From: Diphasiastrum complanatum
Lineage: Eukaryota; Streptophyta; Lycopodiopsida; Lycopodiales; Lycopodiaceae
Direction of reading: 5' to 3'
Assembly: GCA_029204225.1 (NCBI GenBank)
Contig: CM055106.1
Span: 42,488,368-42,552,367 of the forward strand
DNA: 64,000 bases
The translations under genes and the position numbers were made by a program. The first letter of the stretch is position 1; every line of letters starts with the position of its first letter. The notes beneath the pieces were generated by a model. It did no database searches and was not told where the DNA came from. It worked only from the letters and a program-made list of their open reading frames with translations. Shown here one piece after another: positions 45,834 through 57,593 of this stretch.

Positions 45834-45846
45834 GGCTCTGATACCA
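45834..45846 (-). other. Primer-binding site of the antisense copia
   Basis: Minus strand TGGTATCAGAGCC, directly beside the LTR. Confidence 0.88.
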
Positions 45847-46505
45847 TGTTGAATTTCACATGTGTGGACTGTCCACTACATGTACTTGTGATTTCCTAAG
45901 GTGTGTAGATGCACCAAGATCAAGACTAGATTGAGATTCAAGATCTATCTTTGAATCTATGGCAAAAACACAATACTACATGCATTCAATCACTTCCAAC
46001 TCTCACTCACACGTGTGAGAAGTATTCAAAAAATAATCTAAGTAAAAACAAGCTGCTCTCCTCGAGTAAAGAGAGAAAAAGCATCATGAGCTCTCGGGTA
46101 GAGAGAGAAAGCTAGAAATCCAATAACTCACAAAATCATGAAATCACCAAATCAATTAGATCCAAAATGAGGAGTAAAATGATACTAGTAGATTCACGAG
46201 CTACTAGTATGCTTAACTATGATTGGACCATACTTTGTCACCTCTTGATCCTATTGGACCATTGATCCATGCACCTCTTAATTCTATTGGACTATATTCA
46301 AGCACACCTCAATTTCCTATTGGACATCACAAGGTTCCACCTCTAAATCCTATTGGACCTCTTGGAATTCATCAAACAAAAGCTTTACACTTGTCTACAC
46401 TCTAATTGGCACGTGTTTAGCCTCTTACTCTATTTTGGCTCAATAGTGGCATTACAAGTGGAAATGTATAATTTGCCATCTATGCCAAATTTATTCCTAT
46501 CAACA
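45847..46505 (-). repeat. 5' LTR of the antisense copia, 659 bp
   Basis: Ends are a perfect 5-bp inverted repeat, TGTTG at 45847 and CAACA at 46505, and the inner end touches the primer-binding site. Contains several copies of CCTATTGGACC in its outer part (46230-46350). No matching 3' LTR is found at the other end of the element. Confidence 0.85.
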
Positions 46506-46584
46506 TCCTACACCTAGATGCTTGATGTAAACAACATAAGACCCCTATATCTAACATAGATATTTTTTTTTAATTCTTCACAAT

Positions 46585-47456
46585 GGACACCATTACCGTG
46601 TTGAGAGGGTTGACAACAAGCGACGTACATATGATTGTGGTATAATGGCCAACTTTCAACAACAGAGTCGTTCTAGTGCGAGAGACCCTAATGTCATTTC
46701 GAGTGACCTAGACTATGTCGGCACATTGCAACATATTTATGAAGTCGATTACAAGACTAACAGCAAATACTTTATTTTTGATGTAAAATGGTTTAAGGTC
46801 ATCTATCGTGGAAGCAACGCCACGATTAGAAATGATAACTCAAAGTTTTTTCAAATCGACTCAACAAAATGTATATCGATGGACTCTCATGACACTTTAG
46901 TATTGCCACAACATTGCGAACAAGTGCGACTCTAAAATTTCAATGTCATTAATATTTGCAATCCAATTATTTATGTATCAATCTTATAATACTAGCTTAA
47001 TTTTTTTTAATTCTTTGGCAGATTATATTCTATCCAGATCGAATAAACCCAAGATGGTGGTATGTGATCCAACTTAATGCAAGAAAACGACGTGTGTTTG
47101 AAGGAAAAGATATTGTTGAATGGGATACACACGATGAACCACCACCCAATTTTGACGACATTTTGGAAGAACCTGAACCACTCATCCAAACTCGAAATGA
47201 TGTCGAAATGATGGGAGAAGAAAGTACAAATGAAAATGATGAGATTCCTACGATCGTACAAGACCAAATTGGGAGTAATTTGAGAGCCCCACGTTTGGAT
47301 GAGATAGAATTAGAAGAAGAGGAGATTGAATATGAAGGTAACTCACATGAAAGAAACACGATCAGAAATTTACGACTATACCTAGACCTAGATTCAGATG
47401 AGTGTCAAGACTTGTGTGATGACGAAAATGATGTAAATGATGAGAATGATCTATGA
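46585..47456 (+). pseudogene. CACTA (En/Spm-like) transposase gene, C-terminal part
   Basis: Exon one, open from about 46585 to 46923, includes RVERVDNKRRTYDCGIM, then DLDYVGTLQHIYEVDY and FIFDVKWFKVIYRGSNA, matching the DUF4216 domain at the C-terminus of CACTA transposases. An intron with GT at 46924 and AG at 47021 (98 bp, phase 0) leads to IIFYPDRINPRWWYVIQL, and the protein ends in an acidic Glu/Asp-rich tail at 47456. The upstream transposase core (DUF4218 and catalytic region) is absent in the window, cut near the copia LTR. The open frame and clean splice site suggest modest age. Confidence 0.7.
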
Positions 47457-48087
47457 TTATCTATCATTCTTTTTTTTTATATTCATCGCAATATTTTTTA
47501 TGTATATTGTTATAGATAGAGTTGAATGTGATAATTATAATACCCGAACCTTGCGGTTATGTCATATTTCAGAATGTCACCACATATTCCCTCCCTGCGG
47601 CGTGTAGGTTTTTCCATGCAAGTTGGAAAGATTAAAACCTCGTCTTTAACGGGAGAAACGTAAGGGCTACACACCTTCCTAGGATTGGGGATTTTAATTA
47701 TCTACATTTCACCTTTGCATATTAATTAATTGCTACTGTATGAGATAAAATACGATATTGCTTTGAACAAAATGAAAATTATGAATTACATTTAATTCTT
47801 ACTATGTTAGATAACGTATTCTAATAATAAAACAAATTGAAACAACACAAACTCACCAGTAAACTCACTCGAATCTTCACTCGAAGCTTAAGTGCAAACG
47901 TGCAATTGCTCGCTCTTGAAATGCTTGCTCTCTTTTTATTTAATATTTTTGTCACATGTACAAGCAATTAAAAAATAACATTATATTACACAATTGAACC
48001 ATTATTATAAGAAAATTCAAACATACAATTACCATCAAACACTATCTAGTCATCTACTACTATAAATCTTAATTAAAACACACACAC

Positions 48088-48090
<3 letters not shown>
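47457..48090. other. Non-coding, no gene seen
   Basis: Between the CACTA fragment and the microsatellite cluster. AT-rich. Confidence 0.5.
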
Positions 48091-48172
<82 letters not shown>

Positions 48173-48175
48173 CTC

Positions 48176-48236
<61 letters not shown>

Positions 48237-48327
48237 ATCCAATATAAATTCAATCAAACACTATTTATTTATCTATCACTCTTAAATACACTAAACTAAT
48301 GCATAATACAAAACACACACACACACA

Positions 48328-48394
<67 letters not shown>

Positions 48395-48451
48395 CTTAAA
48401 TTCAAAATGCAAAATACAACACATACACACTTCCTCTCTCTGAAACCCCCC

Positions 48452-48547
<96 letters not shown>

Positions 48548-48960
48548 TATTATTCTTAGTCCAAAATAAATATAAATCTAACAATCTATTATTACCATAG
48601 ACTATGTATCTATCTATAATCTTAAATTTTAAATCAATGCAAAATGTTAAACACACACACACACATTTTTTTTTCTCTTTTTTTTTTTTCCTCTCTCTCT
48701 CACACACATTATAAATTTAACAATCTATTACTACCCAACACTATCTATATCTATTTGTCTATTAACTTAAATTATAGATCAATGCAAATTTCAAAACACA
48801 TACACATCCTCTCAAACACACATACACTATCTTAAATAATTCTAACAATCTATTAATAACAATATTTATAATTTTATATCAAACACTATTTATCTATCTA
48901 TCACTCTTAACTACCCTAAACTAATGCATAATAAAACACACACACACACACACACACACA

Positions 48961-49056
<96 letters not shown>

Positions 49057-49078
49057 TATCTTAAATTTTAAATCAATC

Positions 49079-49127
<49 letters not shown>

Positions 49128-49248
49128 TATTCATCTACTACCCTAAATTTTAATCAAATCACACACACACACTCTCTCTCTCTTTCTTCATTATCTTAAA
49201 TTCAAAAAGCAAGACACAATACATACACACTTCTTCTCTTTTCTCTCT

Positions 49249-49325
<77 letters not shown>

Positions 49326-49363
49326 TCTTAAATCAATGTAAAATGATTAACATGTTTACAAAA

Positions 49364-49454
<91 letters not shown>

Positions 49455-49653
49455 TATCATTCTTAGCCATAAATAAATAAAAATCTAACAATCTATTACT
49501 ACCATAGATTATGTATTTATCTATAATCTTAAATTCTACATCAATGCAAAATGTTAAACATTATCTCAAATAATTCTAACAATCTAGTATAAACACTAGC
49601 AAAAATTAATCTATTATAAACACTATCACAATCTATTATAGAAAACACACACA

Positions 49654-49717
<64 letters not shown>

Positions 49718-49820
49718 TATTTTTTAAAAAAAGACTCCAAAATCTTTCAATATCTTCAACCATACATGTACTCTTCACCTCTTCTCTCTCTTTCTCTCTC
49801 ACAAATTACAAATATAATAA
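48091..49820. repeat. Cluster of (CT)n, (CA)n and (AT)n tracts within a repeated AT-rich spacer
   Basis: At least seven (CT)n tracts of 50-140 bp (48091-48232, 48330-48391, 48452-48543, 48963-49012, 49252-49320, 49368-49450, 49655-49708), several (CA)n tracts (for example 49083-49122) and an (AT)n tract (49013-49052). Between them recur phrases such as CAATCTATTA, TCTATCTATCA, ATCAATGCAAAAT and ACACTATTTATC, so the tracts belong to a higher-order tandem array, not independent events. Confidence 0.9.
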
Positions 49821-50019
49821 TCATAAATCTATTATCCTAAATAATACTAATAATCTATTACAAGACTATTCAAAACCATTTTAAATCAATGCAAAATTTA
49901 AAAACACACACACACACTCTTCATATCTTTTTACAATTCACACTCCCTATCTCCTCTTCAAACAAACAAACAAACATCAACGTCAAACAAACAAACAAAA
50001 ATCAAACACCAACCTCAAA

Positions 50020-50460
50020 CAATGATCTTCAAGCACCTTCAAGCACTGATCTTCAAGCCCTCAAGCACTGATCGCCCTCAATCGCCCTCAATTGCTCCAA
50101 AGACGCTCAAATCTGCAAAAGACAAAGTGAAAGAAAAGGCGCTGGATCGCACGAATTGCCGTGGACAGGTTTTTTGGCATGCTGACGTGGAAGTCGGAAT
50201 CCGACACATGTCGGATTCCGACCTCCACGTTGGATGACACGTATTTTTGCTTAAAAAAATTCTGTGACAGGCCATATCCATGTCTGCAAGTCGGAATCCG
50301 ATATGTCGAACTCCGACGTGCCTTTGAAAAATTGGTTGCCGTCTAGATTTCCTGATCGTCGGACAGTGATTTTCGAATTTTTTACTGGGACATCGGAACT
50401 CAACGTGTCGAATTGCGACGGATTATAAAATTTTTGAGCATACGTCGGACGCGGAAGTCA
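50020..50460 (+). repeat. Palindromic TCGGAATCCGAC repeats, possible CACTA subterminal region
   Basis: GTCGGAATCCGAC faces its own inverse across CACATG at about 50194-50220, inside a longer imperfect palindrome (GACGTGGAAG / CTCCACGTTGG). Partial copies recur at 50288-50322, 50365 and 50395-50420. Arrays of short repeats in both orientations are typical of CACTA element ends, and the CACTA gene fragment lies upstream. No CACTA terminal sequence was seen, so the link is inference. Confidence 0.55.
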
Positions 50461-52409
50461 GAATTTGCACGATATGTTATTGTGCATTTCACCAATTTGT
50501 TTGAGAGTTTCATAGAGTTCTTTCAATGAGATAACTTTCATCACTTTTTACAAGTTCCAATCTTGAGGAGTCACACTTGCTTCATTGCTAGTCCTTAAAT
50601 CTCCAATAATTTCATCATGAAGAGCAGGTATTGAGATCAAGTGTCATTATAAGTCTAGAGTGATAGATCTTTGAAAGTAAGAGAGTCTATACTATGACTT
50701 AGCTCGTTGAGAGGAGAGTAGTCCTTTTGATGATCTCAATGTCACAAATATTTTGAGGGTAGATTGTAAGGAGTCAAATGTCAGACCATGAGAGGCCCCA
50801 TCGTCACTTCATTACATCAAAGTTTTGTATCAATTTCTTTATCAAGTGTTTATGAAGGTTCAAATTATTTCGAAAGGGAATTCTTTCAGTACGATGAGAG
50901 TGTGTTATTATGAAGAGGTAGAGACTTCATCGTTGATTCTCTGTCCATAAGTGTATTGGACCTGTAAAATTATGTTCCACACATGTGTGAGTGTAGATAC
51001 TATGCTCTCTTCTATCTGACCTGAGCGCATTTTATTTGCCCAATCAAGAGCATTTCTGTGCTTACCAATCGAACAGTTCCATAACAGACTTGAAGCACTT
51101 TTGTTGGCATTCTCTCAACATTTTTCTACTGTTAGTATAGCACACTTCTGAGGATCCGTAAGGTTGAGAGTAATATGTTGAGTCAAAAGTAAGGCAATCC
51201 ATTGCTACTTTCAAGTAGCTTAGAATGCAGACAGAACTACCTTCCAGATCAAATAGCATCTTGATGGCCCTGTTGTCAAGCTCTGTCTGGGAGAGTTACG
51301 GACTGCGAAAAATTTCATTGCCAATGAGCTATCCACTGTCCTGCCTAGCCATCGCTGACTGTGTGAAACACTTGGTCACATATTCTCTATAGTTCTGACA
51401 ATACCTTGATTGTCACTGAACGCTGGTTCACTATCCTCATCACCTGTTATCTAAGTTCCACGGTGTTCAGTGCTGACCTTTGCTGCCAAGCGCATTTACA
51501 GAGGGCAATACTCACTGCTACATGACATTCATGAAGATAATGGATCGAACTTGAAGAGACCAAATACATTTGTAGCTCATCGTACCTCTGTAGTCAGCAT
51601 TCAAGCACCTACACATCGCATTCCAAAAAGCCAAGCGAGACGACAAAGGAAATGCGATCGAGATTCTATGGCATTCATGACTAGAGTTTCACCAAAAACT
51701 GGCTACCTAATCTCACATTGAGGTAAGCTGGTACTTAACCTACTTTTCCGTTCTAGTCATTTCTGCTTCATGAAGTTCAGTTTGTCTTCCGTTCTAGTCA
51801 TTTCAGCTTCATGAAGTTCAGTTTGTCGATCTCTTACTTTCAATCGATTGTCGTGTGCTATCATAGTTCTAATCGCTTGTGATTTGAATGACATTTTCTC
51901 AAGTATTGTAGCAATGTAAGTTTGTGGAAGAACTAACTACATCAGGTTAACAAATGAGTTCACATTGATGTTAGTTCGGATAAGTTTATGATTGTTGGTT
52001 ATGCCTGTTCAATCAAGTGAATAATGGGAGATTTTGCAATGAATCATTTTATACTACCTCAAATAGGGAAATGGGTAAATTAGAGCAATGGTGTGAAAAC
52101 ATGCAATTCTTGTCTAGAGAACGAATTACTTCATGTTGTTTTTTTGACCTACTAATCACTAGCCGAATCCGAGAGAAGTTTGAAGCCATTAAGGAAATAT
52201 TTTTTCACTTTATATGTCATGTACTGTTAGTACATCCATGCTTATACATGCAAGATAATATCCAATGTAAGCTTTGTAGGCTCAAAAGGAGCTATTAGCC
52301 TTAAGAATAAGGCGGTTCCCTCTTTAGGCCTTCCAAAGTACTTAATAAGGATAATAGGCCAATAAGGGCCCAATGTATCCTAAATAATAATTAGGTGATG
52401 CAAAATACT
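50461..52409. other. Non-coding; one 41-bp tandem duplication
   Basis: A 41-bp unit starting TTCCGTTCTAGTCATTTC is present twice at 51746-51827. Frames at 51470 (83 codons) and 52017 (93 codons) have no recognisable domains. Confidence 0.5.
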
Positions 52410-52692
52410 TCATACCATTTATTGATGACTTCAGCAAGTTCGTTGTAGTTTACTTTATTTGTACAAAATCGGAAGCTTTCGAGAAATTCGTTGAGTATAC
52501 AAATTGGGCTGAGAAGCAGACATGCAATAAGTTAAAGCAAATTCGCACAGATCGTGGAGGTGAGTAGATTTCCAATGAATTGGAAACTTACTGTATTGAT
52601 CGAGGTATTATGCATACGAAGACTACATCATACACACCTTAGCACAATGGAATTGCTGAACGAAGGAATCATACACTTATAACACGATGACA
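52410..52692 (+). pseudogene. pol: Ty1/copia integrase core fragment
   Basis: The frame spells FIDDFSKFVVVYFICTKSEA, then KLKQIRTDRGGE, a TAG, ISNELETYCIDRGI, TTSYTP, a TAG, HNGIAERRNHTL. These are the second catalytic Asp region (RTDRGGE) and the region of the catalytic Glu (NGIAERRN). The two stops sit where family members usually have Tyr/Phe and Gln. Nothing else of the element is nearby. Confidence 0.8.
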
Positions 52693-53748
52693 TTTGTTTT
52701 GGGACTTTGACCTGAAAAAGAGTAATTTTTTTTGGTGTTTTTTAATGGTTCTAGTTTTAGGCCAAAATCATGGTTTTTTAAATCGCATAATCAGCCGTGT
52801 CTTGCTAGTCCCGAACCGTACATTTATACGATGGTTCTGTATTTATACGACATTCAAAATATACGCGTTCTTTTTTCTCTTCGTCTTCTGCTCGTTGATC
52901 TCGCAGCGGTGTAGTTGTCCTCGCTGATCTCGGAGCGGTGTAGCGGACCTGAGCTTCTATCACCGGAGGCATGGCCAGATGAAGAATGCAAGTAGACTCT
53001 GGGTGAGCATCCAAAGGCAAAGGAGGGAGCACCTGAAGTATCTTATAGCAGATCGTAGAAGAACCGTAAGTCAGAAGCTGAGAAGCTTGAAGGTTAGACA
53101 AGAAGGCAAGGGAGAGCATATCAAGGACTTACGCACAAAAACAAAACAAAATAAGAAGCGATGTTATCACTGCAAAAGCTATGACATCAAATGATGTGGC
53201 TTTTGCAAGGGAACTATAAGCAAGGAATGCAGATGCGAGGGATGTTGTTGCCTGCTGCAGATGCGTGGGATATTAGCTCCCATCGCCCACATCATGTTCT
53301 TGCCCGCATTTGCAAGAACAAACATAATAAATATGTCTTCCAAACTTGGAAGGCGCATTTGTTGCTTCTTTTTTATACCAAATGTAAAATGTGTGTGTCC
53401 TTGGATCTTTTTAGAAAGTCACACCTATTTTAAGGAAGGTGTGATTATGGCATTTAAAATTTATTAGTAGTATAAATTCATTTTTCATAGGGCCTTGCCT
53501 TAGGTATTATGGAAGGAGCCACACATATGACATTTTGCCCTATAAGGCCAGAGTAAGTGAGGGGCCTTTTGCTCCTTCCACTGCTTAATGAGCACATGTA
53601 CATTGGCTTTTTTCTATTTCAGATGACCACTATGAAACAAATTCATGATCTGAAAAACAAAATCCATCACTGAAAAGTAGAATCATCTTACTTTTTCTAG
53701 GCTACACAATATTGTGCCTTTTGAGGAGTTGAAGCAGCCACACGTGCT
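52693..53748. other. Non-coding, no gene supported
   Basis: A Lys/Arg-rich frame at 52979 ends in KKRCYHCKSYD, which could be a decayed copia zinc knuckle, but the knuckle spacing does not fit. Nothing else. Confidence 0.4.
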
Positions 53749-54064
53749 CATTAACTAAAATGCTTCTTGGTTTCCAAGGGGAGGCTCGAACCTGAGACCA
53801 AAGAAACTTTGGATGTCAAGCTAACCAACTGAGCCAACCCCGTTGGGCCATTAACTAAAATGCTTTTTGGTTTCCAAAGGGAGGCTCGAACCTGGGACCA
53901 AAGAAACTTTGGATGCCAAGCCAACCAACTGAGCCAACCCCGTTGGGTCATTAACTAAAATGCTTCTTGGTTTCCAAGGGGAGGCTCAAACCTGGGACCA
54001 AAGAAACTTTGGATGCCAAGCTAACCAGTTGAGCCAACCCCGTTGGGTCATTAACTAAAATGGA
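53749..54064 (-). repeat. Three tandem SINE copies with an exact 100-bp period
   Basis: Three head-to-tail copies of the SINE at 3676, on the minus strand, each followed by the same target-like 15 bp (CATTTTAGTTAATGG or GAC). Marker TTAACTAAAA starts at 53751, 53851, 53951 and 54051. The first two copies keep the B box GGTTCGAGCC and the third has GGTTTGAGCC; A box TGGCTCAGTTGG is kept in two. Copies differ from one another at only a few bases. Confidence 0.92.
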
Positions 54065-54736
54065 AAGCCCAAGATGTAACACACTCCCCTCTCCCTCGGA
54101 GTCGACCTCCAGCCTCCTCCTATGGGGCAAAGGAACTCACAAATACGGCATGCCATTGACCACCCTACTCCTTCCCCTCATCACCATTATCGGTAAATGG
54201 TGGTGAGATAAAATATAAGCTGGAATGTTGTAGACTTGTAGATCATCAATCGCACTGTGCTGTAGATCAATATTGTTGTACACGCGTTGCCAATTGATGG
54301 GCTATATAGACCATGAGTGTATTGTATTGTAGACTGAACTGGAGTCGGTGAGTCGGACAGGAGGCAGCATTACGACCGACCTTGCACAAGTTGTCTGATA
54401 TTAGATAACTAGTTTAGTTTCCGTAGTTGCTTGAGAGGCTGACTACCACAATCTCTACTCACCACCACCTTCTATGCTTTGCCACCATCAATTCTCCTCA
54501 GAGCCGCGATCCTGATACGCTCGGTGGCCGACAATGACTCCACCCACAACCTGCGCTTATTCTCTGACACCTGCATTGCATTATGCAGCTTTTCTTCCTA
54601 GTTACTTGCAATTGTCTCTCTAGCTCATGCAATTTGCGAGAAACAATCACCACTTTTCTTTTGTTGGTATTCGTCGCGTACTTTCTCATGACCTCTTTTC
54701 TAGACTATAGGTAATTGATGTATGGATCCTAATTGC
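54065..54736. other. Non-coding, no gene seen
   Basis: Short chance frames only. Confidence 0.5.
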
Positions 54737-55185
54737 TTTTGACTGTTGAGGAGCTGGGCGCTGCTGACCCATCCCTATCACTCAGTGATTCCATTCATCT
54801 CCCATTGCATTCACGTGGCCTGATGTGTAGTACTGTACTGCATCAAATTGAAGAGAAGGCAGCGGAGGCAAGTCCGAGGCAATGTGTACCGTAGATTTAT
54901 TTGACGCATAGCAACACTAACCAATAACTAACACATCACATGTGTAACAGTATAAGTGTAACTATCGATGTTTGCTTTTGATTGTTAAGTACCTGAACCA
55001 TCCCTATCAATGAAGCATTCCAATCATATGCCATTGCATTCACATGGCCTGGTGTGTAGTACCATACTGCATCCCATTTGAGAGAAGGCAACATCTACTA
55101 TAGATATGTTTGATAGCAACACTCAACCAGTAACTACCACATCATATGTGGCACATCATATGTGGGAGGACTATCGATACTTTAT
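54737..55185. repeat. Imperfect tandem duplication, about 235-bp unit
   Basis: The copies start GCTTTTGACTGTT (54737) and GCTTTTGATTGTT (54972). Both continue with ACCATCCCTATC/ACCCATCCCTATC, CATTGCATTCACRTGGCCTG and AGCAACACTMA, with small insertions and deletions between them. Confidence 0.75.
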
Positions 55186-55804
55186 ACTGATTGTAGGAGT
55201 TGCGACGAATAAAATAATTGATATTCGTACCTAGATTCATTACAGCTTCAGCTCAATTTAAACTTGAAAATAATGCTCATTATCAATAGTGCTCAGCTGA
55301 GTCAGCCCGCTCTTTCTTTTTGAAGGATCGATTGTCCCATTGCTTAACATGGCGGGTTCTTTAATTTCCGTTCGGACCTTGGACTTGCATCAATCTCTTA
55401 TTAAACTAAAGGGTGAATTATTTTCTGTTTAAACGACCAAGGTTCAATCAGGTTTGCCGATTCAATTCGAATTTCGAAATGAACCGGTCGCTCAACAGAC
55501 TTTCGTGAGCACAGATTCAGTACCTTGCGCATATGTACTTCCGTGAAATATCATTTAGTAAGTAGTATATATAGTATCTTTGATAAGAAACAAGGCCCTC
55601 TTATTTGCCATGTACTACCATGATTTGCGACAGTTATAGTATCTTGCCTTGAGGAAGTTTCAACTTTTTTATTCATCAAGAGTCAAGGGTCAACACCAAT
55701 GGAGCGTTACATAGTTCCACCATGTACGAGTAGTTCCTTCACATGTCGTGGCAGAAAATAGTGTCAGAACAACCGTGCCATAATAGAATCCCTATCGCAG
55801 GCCT

Positions 55805-55985
55805 TAAACTTGTATGTCACTATTTGACATTTGTATAGTTGCGTATTGCAATTTGTAGGAATTGCAATGGTTATACGGAAGGCCTGAGAATGAATTAAGC
55901 AGAGGCCTTGCGTATAACCGTTGCAATTCCTACAAATTGCAATACGCAATACAAATTACAGTAACATACGAATTGCAGCTTGCAA
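55805..55985. repeat. Near-perfect hairpin, MITE or miRNA-precursor-like
   Basis: Arms of 47 bp (55839-55885 and 55903-55949) pair with two mismatches around a 17-base loop; the core is TGCAATTTGTAGGAATTGCAA and its complement. Weaker pairing extends outwards (ATACAAAT blocks and CTTGTATGTCAC / GTAACATACGAA) to about 55805-55985. No frame on either side. Confidence 0.85.
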
Positions 55986-56500
55986 TAGCATCACCATTCA
56001 TGTCATCAAATAAATTCTGACTTTAATAAGAATTCCTACTTTCAATCCGGGCTGAAAGGTCGACTTGCCGTTGTCAGACCGAGATTCCAGTGGGGCATAA
56101 ATGTGCGAAATATATAAAGCACTACACTCACTTTTAAAAGTTTATAGGTTTGTTAACTCGAATTGTTTAATGGAAATCTGCAAGAAGTTATCAGTAACAA
56201 CTTCAAGTGAAGAATCAAGAGCTCTTTAAATTGCAACGGACATCGCAGACACCGTCCATTTCAAATCAAACCAGGCGGCTCGCTGCAAAATTCAAATGCA
56301 TTCAACGTAACTGCGTCCGAAGTGCAGAAAGCAGAACTGCTAGCTTATCCTGGATTTACCTGATTTTAGTTCAAAATTCACAATAATCAAGTCCTTTATA
56401 CGGTTAGCATCTCGTTTACATTACTGGGTTTTAATTTTCCCGTCATCGTCACCTTCATACACATTGCTAAGGGGATCTCTAAATTGACCGTAAGCTTGTT

Positions 56501-56655
56501 ATGGGCTCTGAGACGAAGATGAACCCACTGCGCATGGTGGTATTCTGGGTCTTAGCTCTAGCAGTAGTTTTTGAGAAAAGCGTCAGTGCTGCTCGAATGC
56601 GTGGAAAATTGATCAAACCAGGTTATCAGCTGATCTCAATCTGGTTATTATCATC

Positions 56656-56723
<68 letters not shown>

Positions 56724-57593
56724 TAGTAACGTTGATACGTAATTGGGCATGGCCGTTGATTTGTGAGCTGCATGGTCTGTGACTGTGGTGAAACAGAATC
56801 AATCAATGGCATTTTGGATCATATCCCAAAGAAGCATGACATCGAAGGTGCGCAGGTCCAAGAAAGTTTTGCAGATGTACTGCTTCCTATACCAGACCGT
56901 TTACTAAAGAAGCAGGTTATAGCCTGCATGTCGTTGTCTATATGCTTTTGTGATAATTTTGTAGGAATCTCAACATGAAAGCAGAGTAAGATGTTTAAAA
57001 GAATGGATGATTGTGCAATTCTCACAATCATCTGATGACTAGAAAGGCTGTATAGAAGATAATGTAGTTATTTTGTGAACTATCAGGTATGTAAAGAGTT
57101 AGTAAAATCTTCCTAAAAATGAGATTCTTTATGTAGCATTTGTGAAGAGTTATAGTGAACAGAGAGAGCTCTACAATTATGGCATTGATTAAAAATGATA
57201 ATTTGCAAGAAAAGATTGAAATTTTTTTAATCTTTTAAAATATGTGATATGAATAATTCTCTTATATATTTCATACATGAAATTATTACTTAAGCAGGAT
57301 GATTTAGTGTTGTTTGTGTCTGGTATTCCTAAGAAATTGATACATTATTGCACATGCAGGGATATGGCATTCAAGTTGCTAGTGAAGGTACACAGGTAGT
57401 ATCAAAGAATGAAGGCCACCAATTGTGGTCAACTAGGAAGGACGTAACGAGTATGTCAAAGTTATTATCCTCAACAACAAAATCATCAACTACCAGTCAT
57501 ATGGAGGAGAGTAATGAGATCATGATTACAGCACCTGCAGATGAAATTGATTACTCTGGTCCATCCACTCACCCTCCACCTCGAGGACATTAA
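56501..57593 (+). CDS. Secreted peptide precursor, RGF/GLV/CLEL-like, three exons
   Basis: Exons 56501-56621, 56797-56915 and 57360-57593 join in phase (phase 1, then phase 0) through GT-AG introns (CAG|GTTATC...ACAG|AA; CAG|GTTATA...GCAG|GG), giving 157 residues. Residues 7-31 form a signal peptide (MVVFWVLALAVVF core, cleavage likely after SVSAA). A middle variable region contains RLLK at 75-78, which fits the R-x-L-x site of the subtilase that trims GLV precursors. The last 14 residues, DYSGPSTHPPPRGH, resemble the sulfated RGF/GLV motif (Asp-Tyr-Ser-x-Pro, His-Pro-Pro, Arg, C-terminal His/Asn). Such peptides are tyrosine-sulfated, secreted and perceived by receptor kinases controlling root meristems. 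The Gly-His end also recalls CEP peptides, a less likely alternative. Confidence 0.65.
56622..56796 (+). other. Intron 1 of the peptide gene with a (GT)n(GA)n tract
   Basis: 175 bp, begins GTTATC, ends GAAACAG. It holds a compound microsatellite at 56658-56722, so alleles may vary in intron length. Confidence 0.65.
56916..57359 (+). other. Intron 2 of the peptide gene
   Basis: 444 bp, begins GTTATA, ends CACATGCAG. AT-rich, with stops in the coding phase. Confidence 0.65.

Noticed and set aside
48050-48559. Arg-Glu and Ser-Leu dipeptide frames
   Set aside because: Microsatellite translations.
48091-50460. CRISPR-like array
   Set aside because: Repeats are simple sequence tracts and palindromes without regular unique spacers; the DNA is eukaryotic.
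52979-53194. Lys/Arg-rich frame ending in CYHC as a zinc-knuckle gag
   Set aside because: Knuckle spacing (C-x2-C-x4-H-x4-C) does not fit and no other gag motif is nearby.
53751-53951. 66-codon minus-strand frame and possible tRNA gene
   Set aside because: It is the SINE array. A and B boxes are present, but the sequence does not fold into a full tRNA with a discriminable anticodon and acceptor stem that I can see.
54498-54689. 63-codon minus-strand basic frame
   Set aside because: No domain, no splice context, and adjacent sequence is a tandem duplication.
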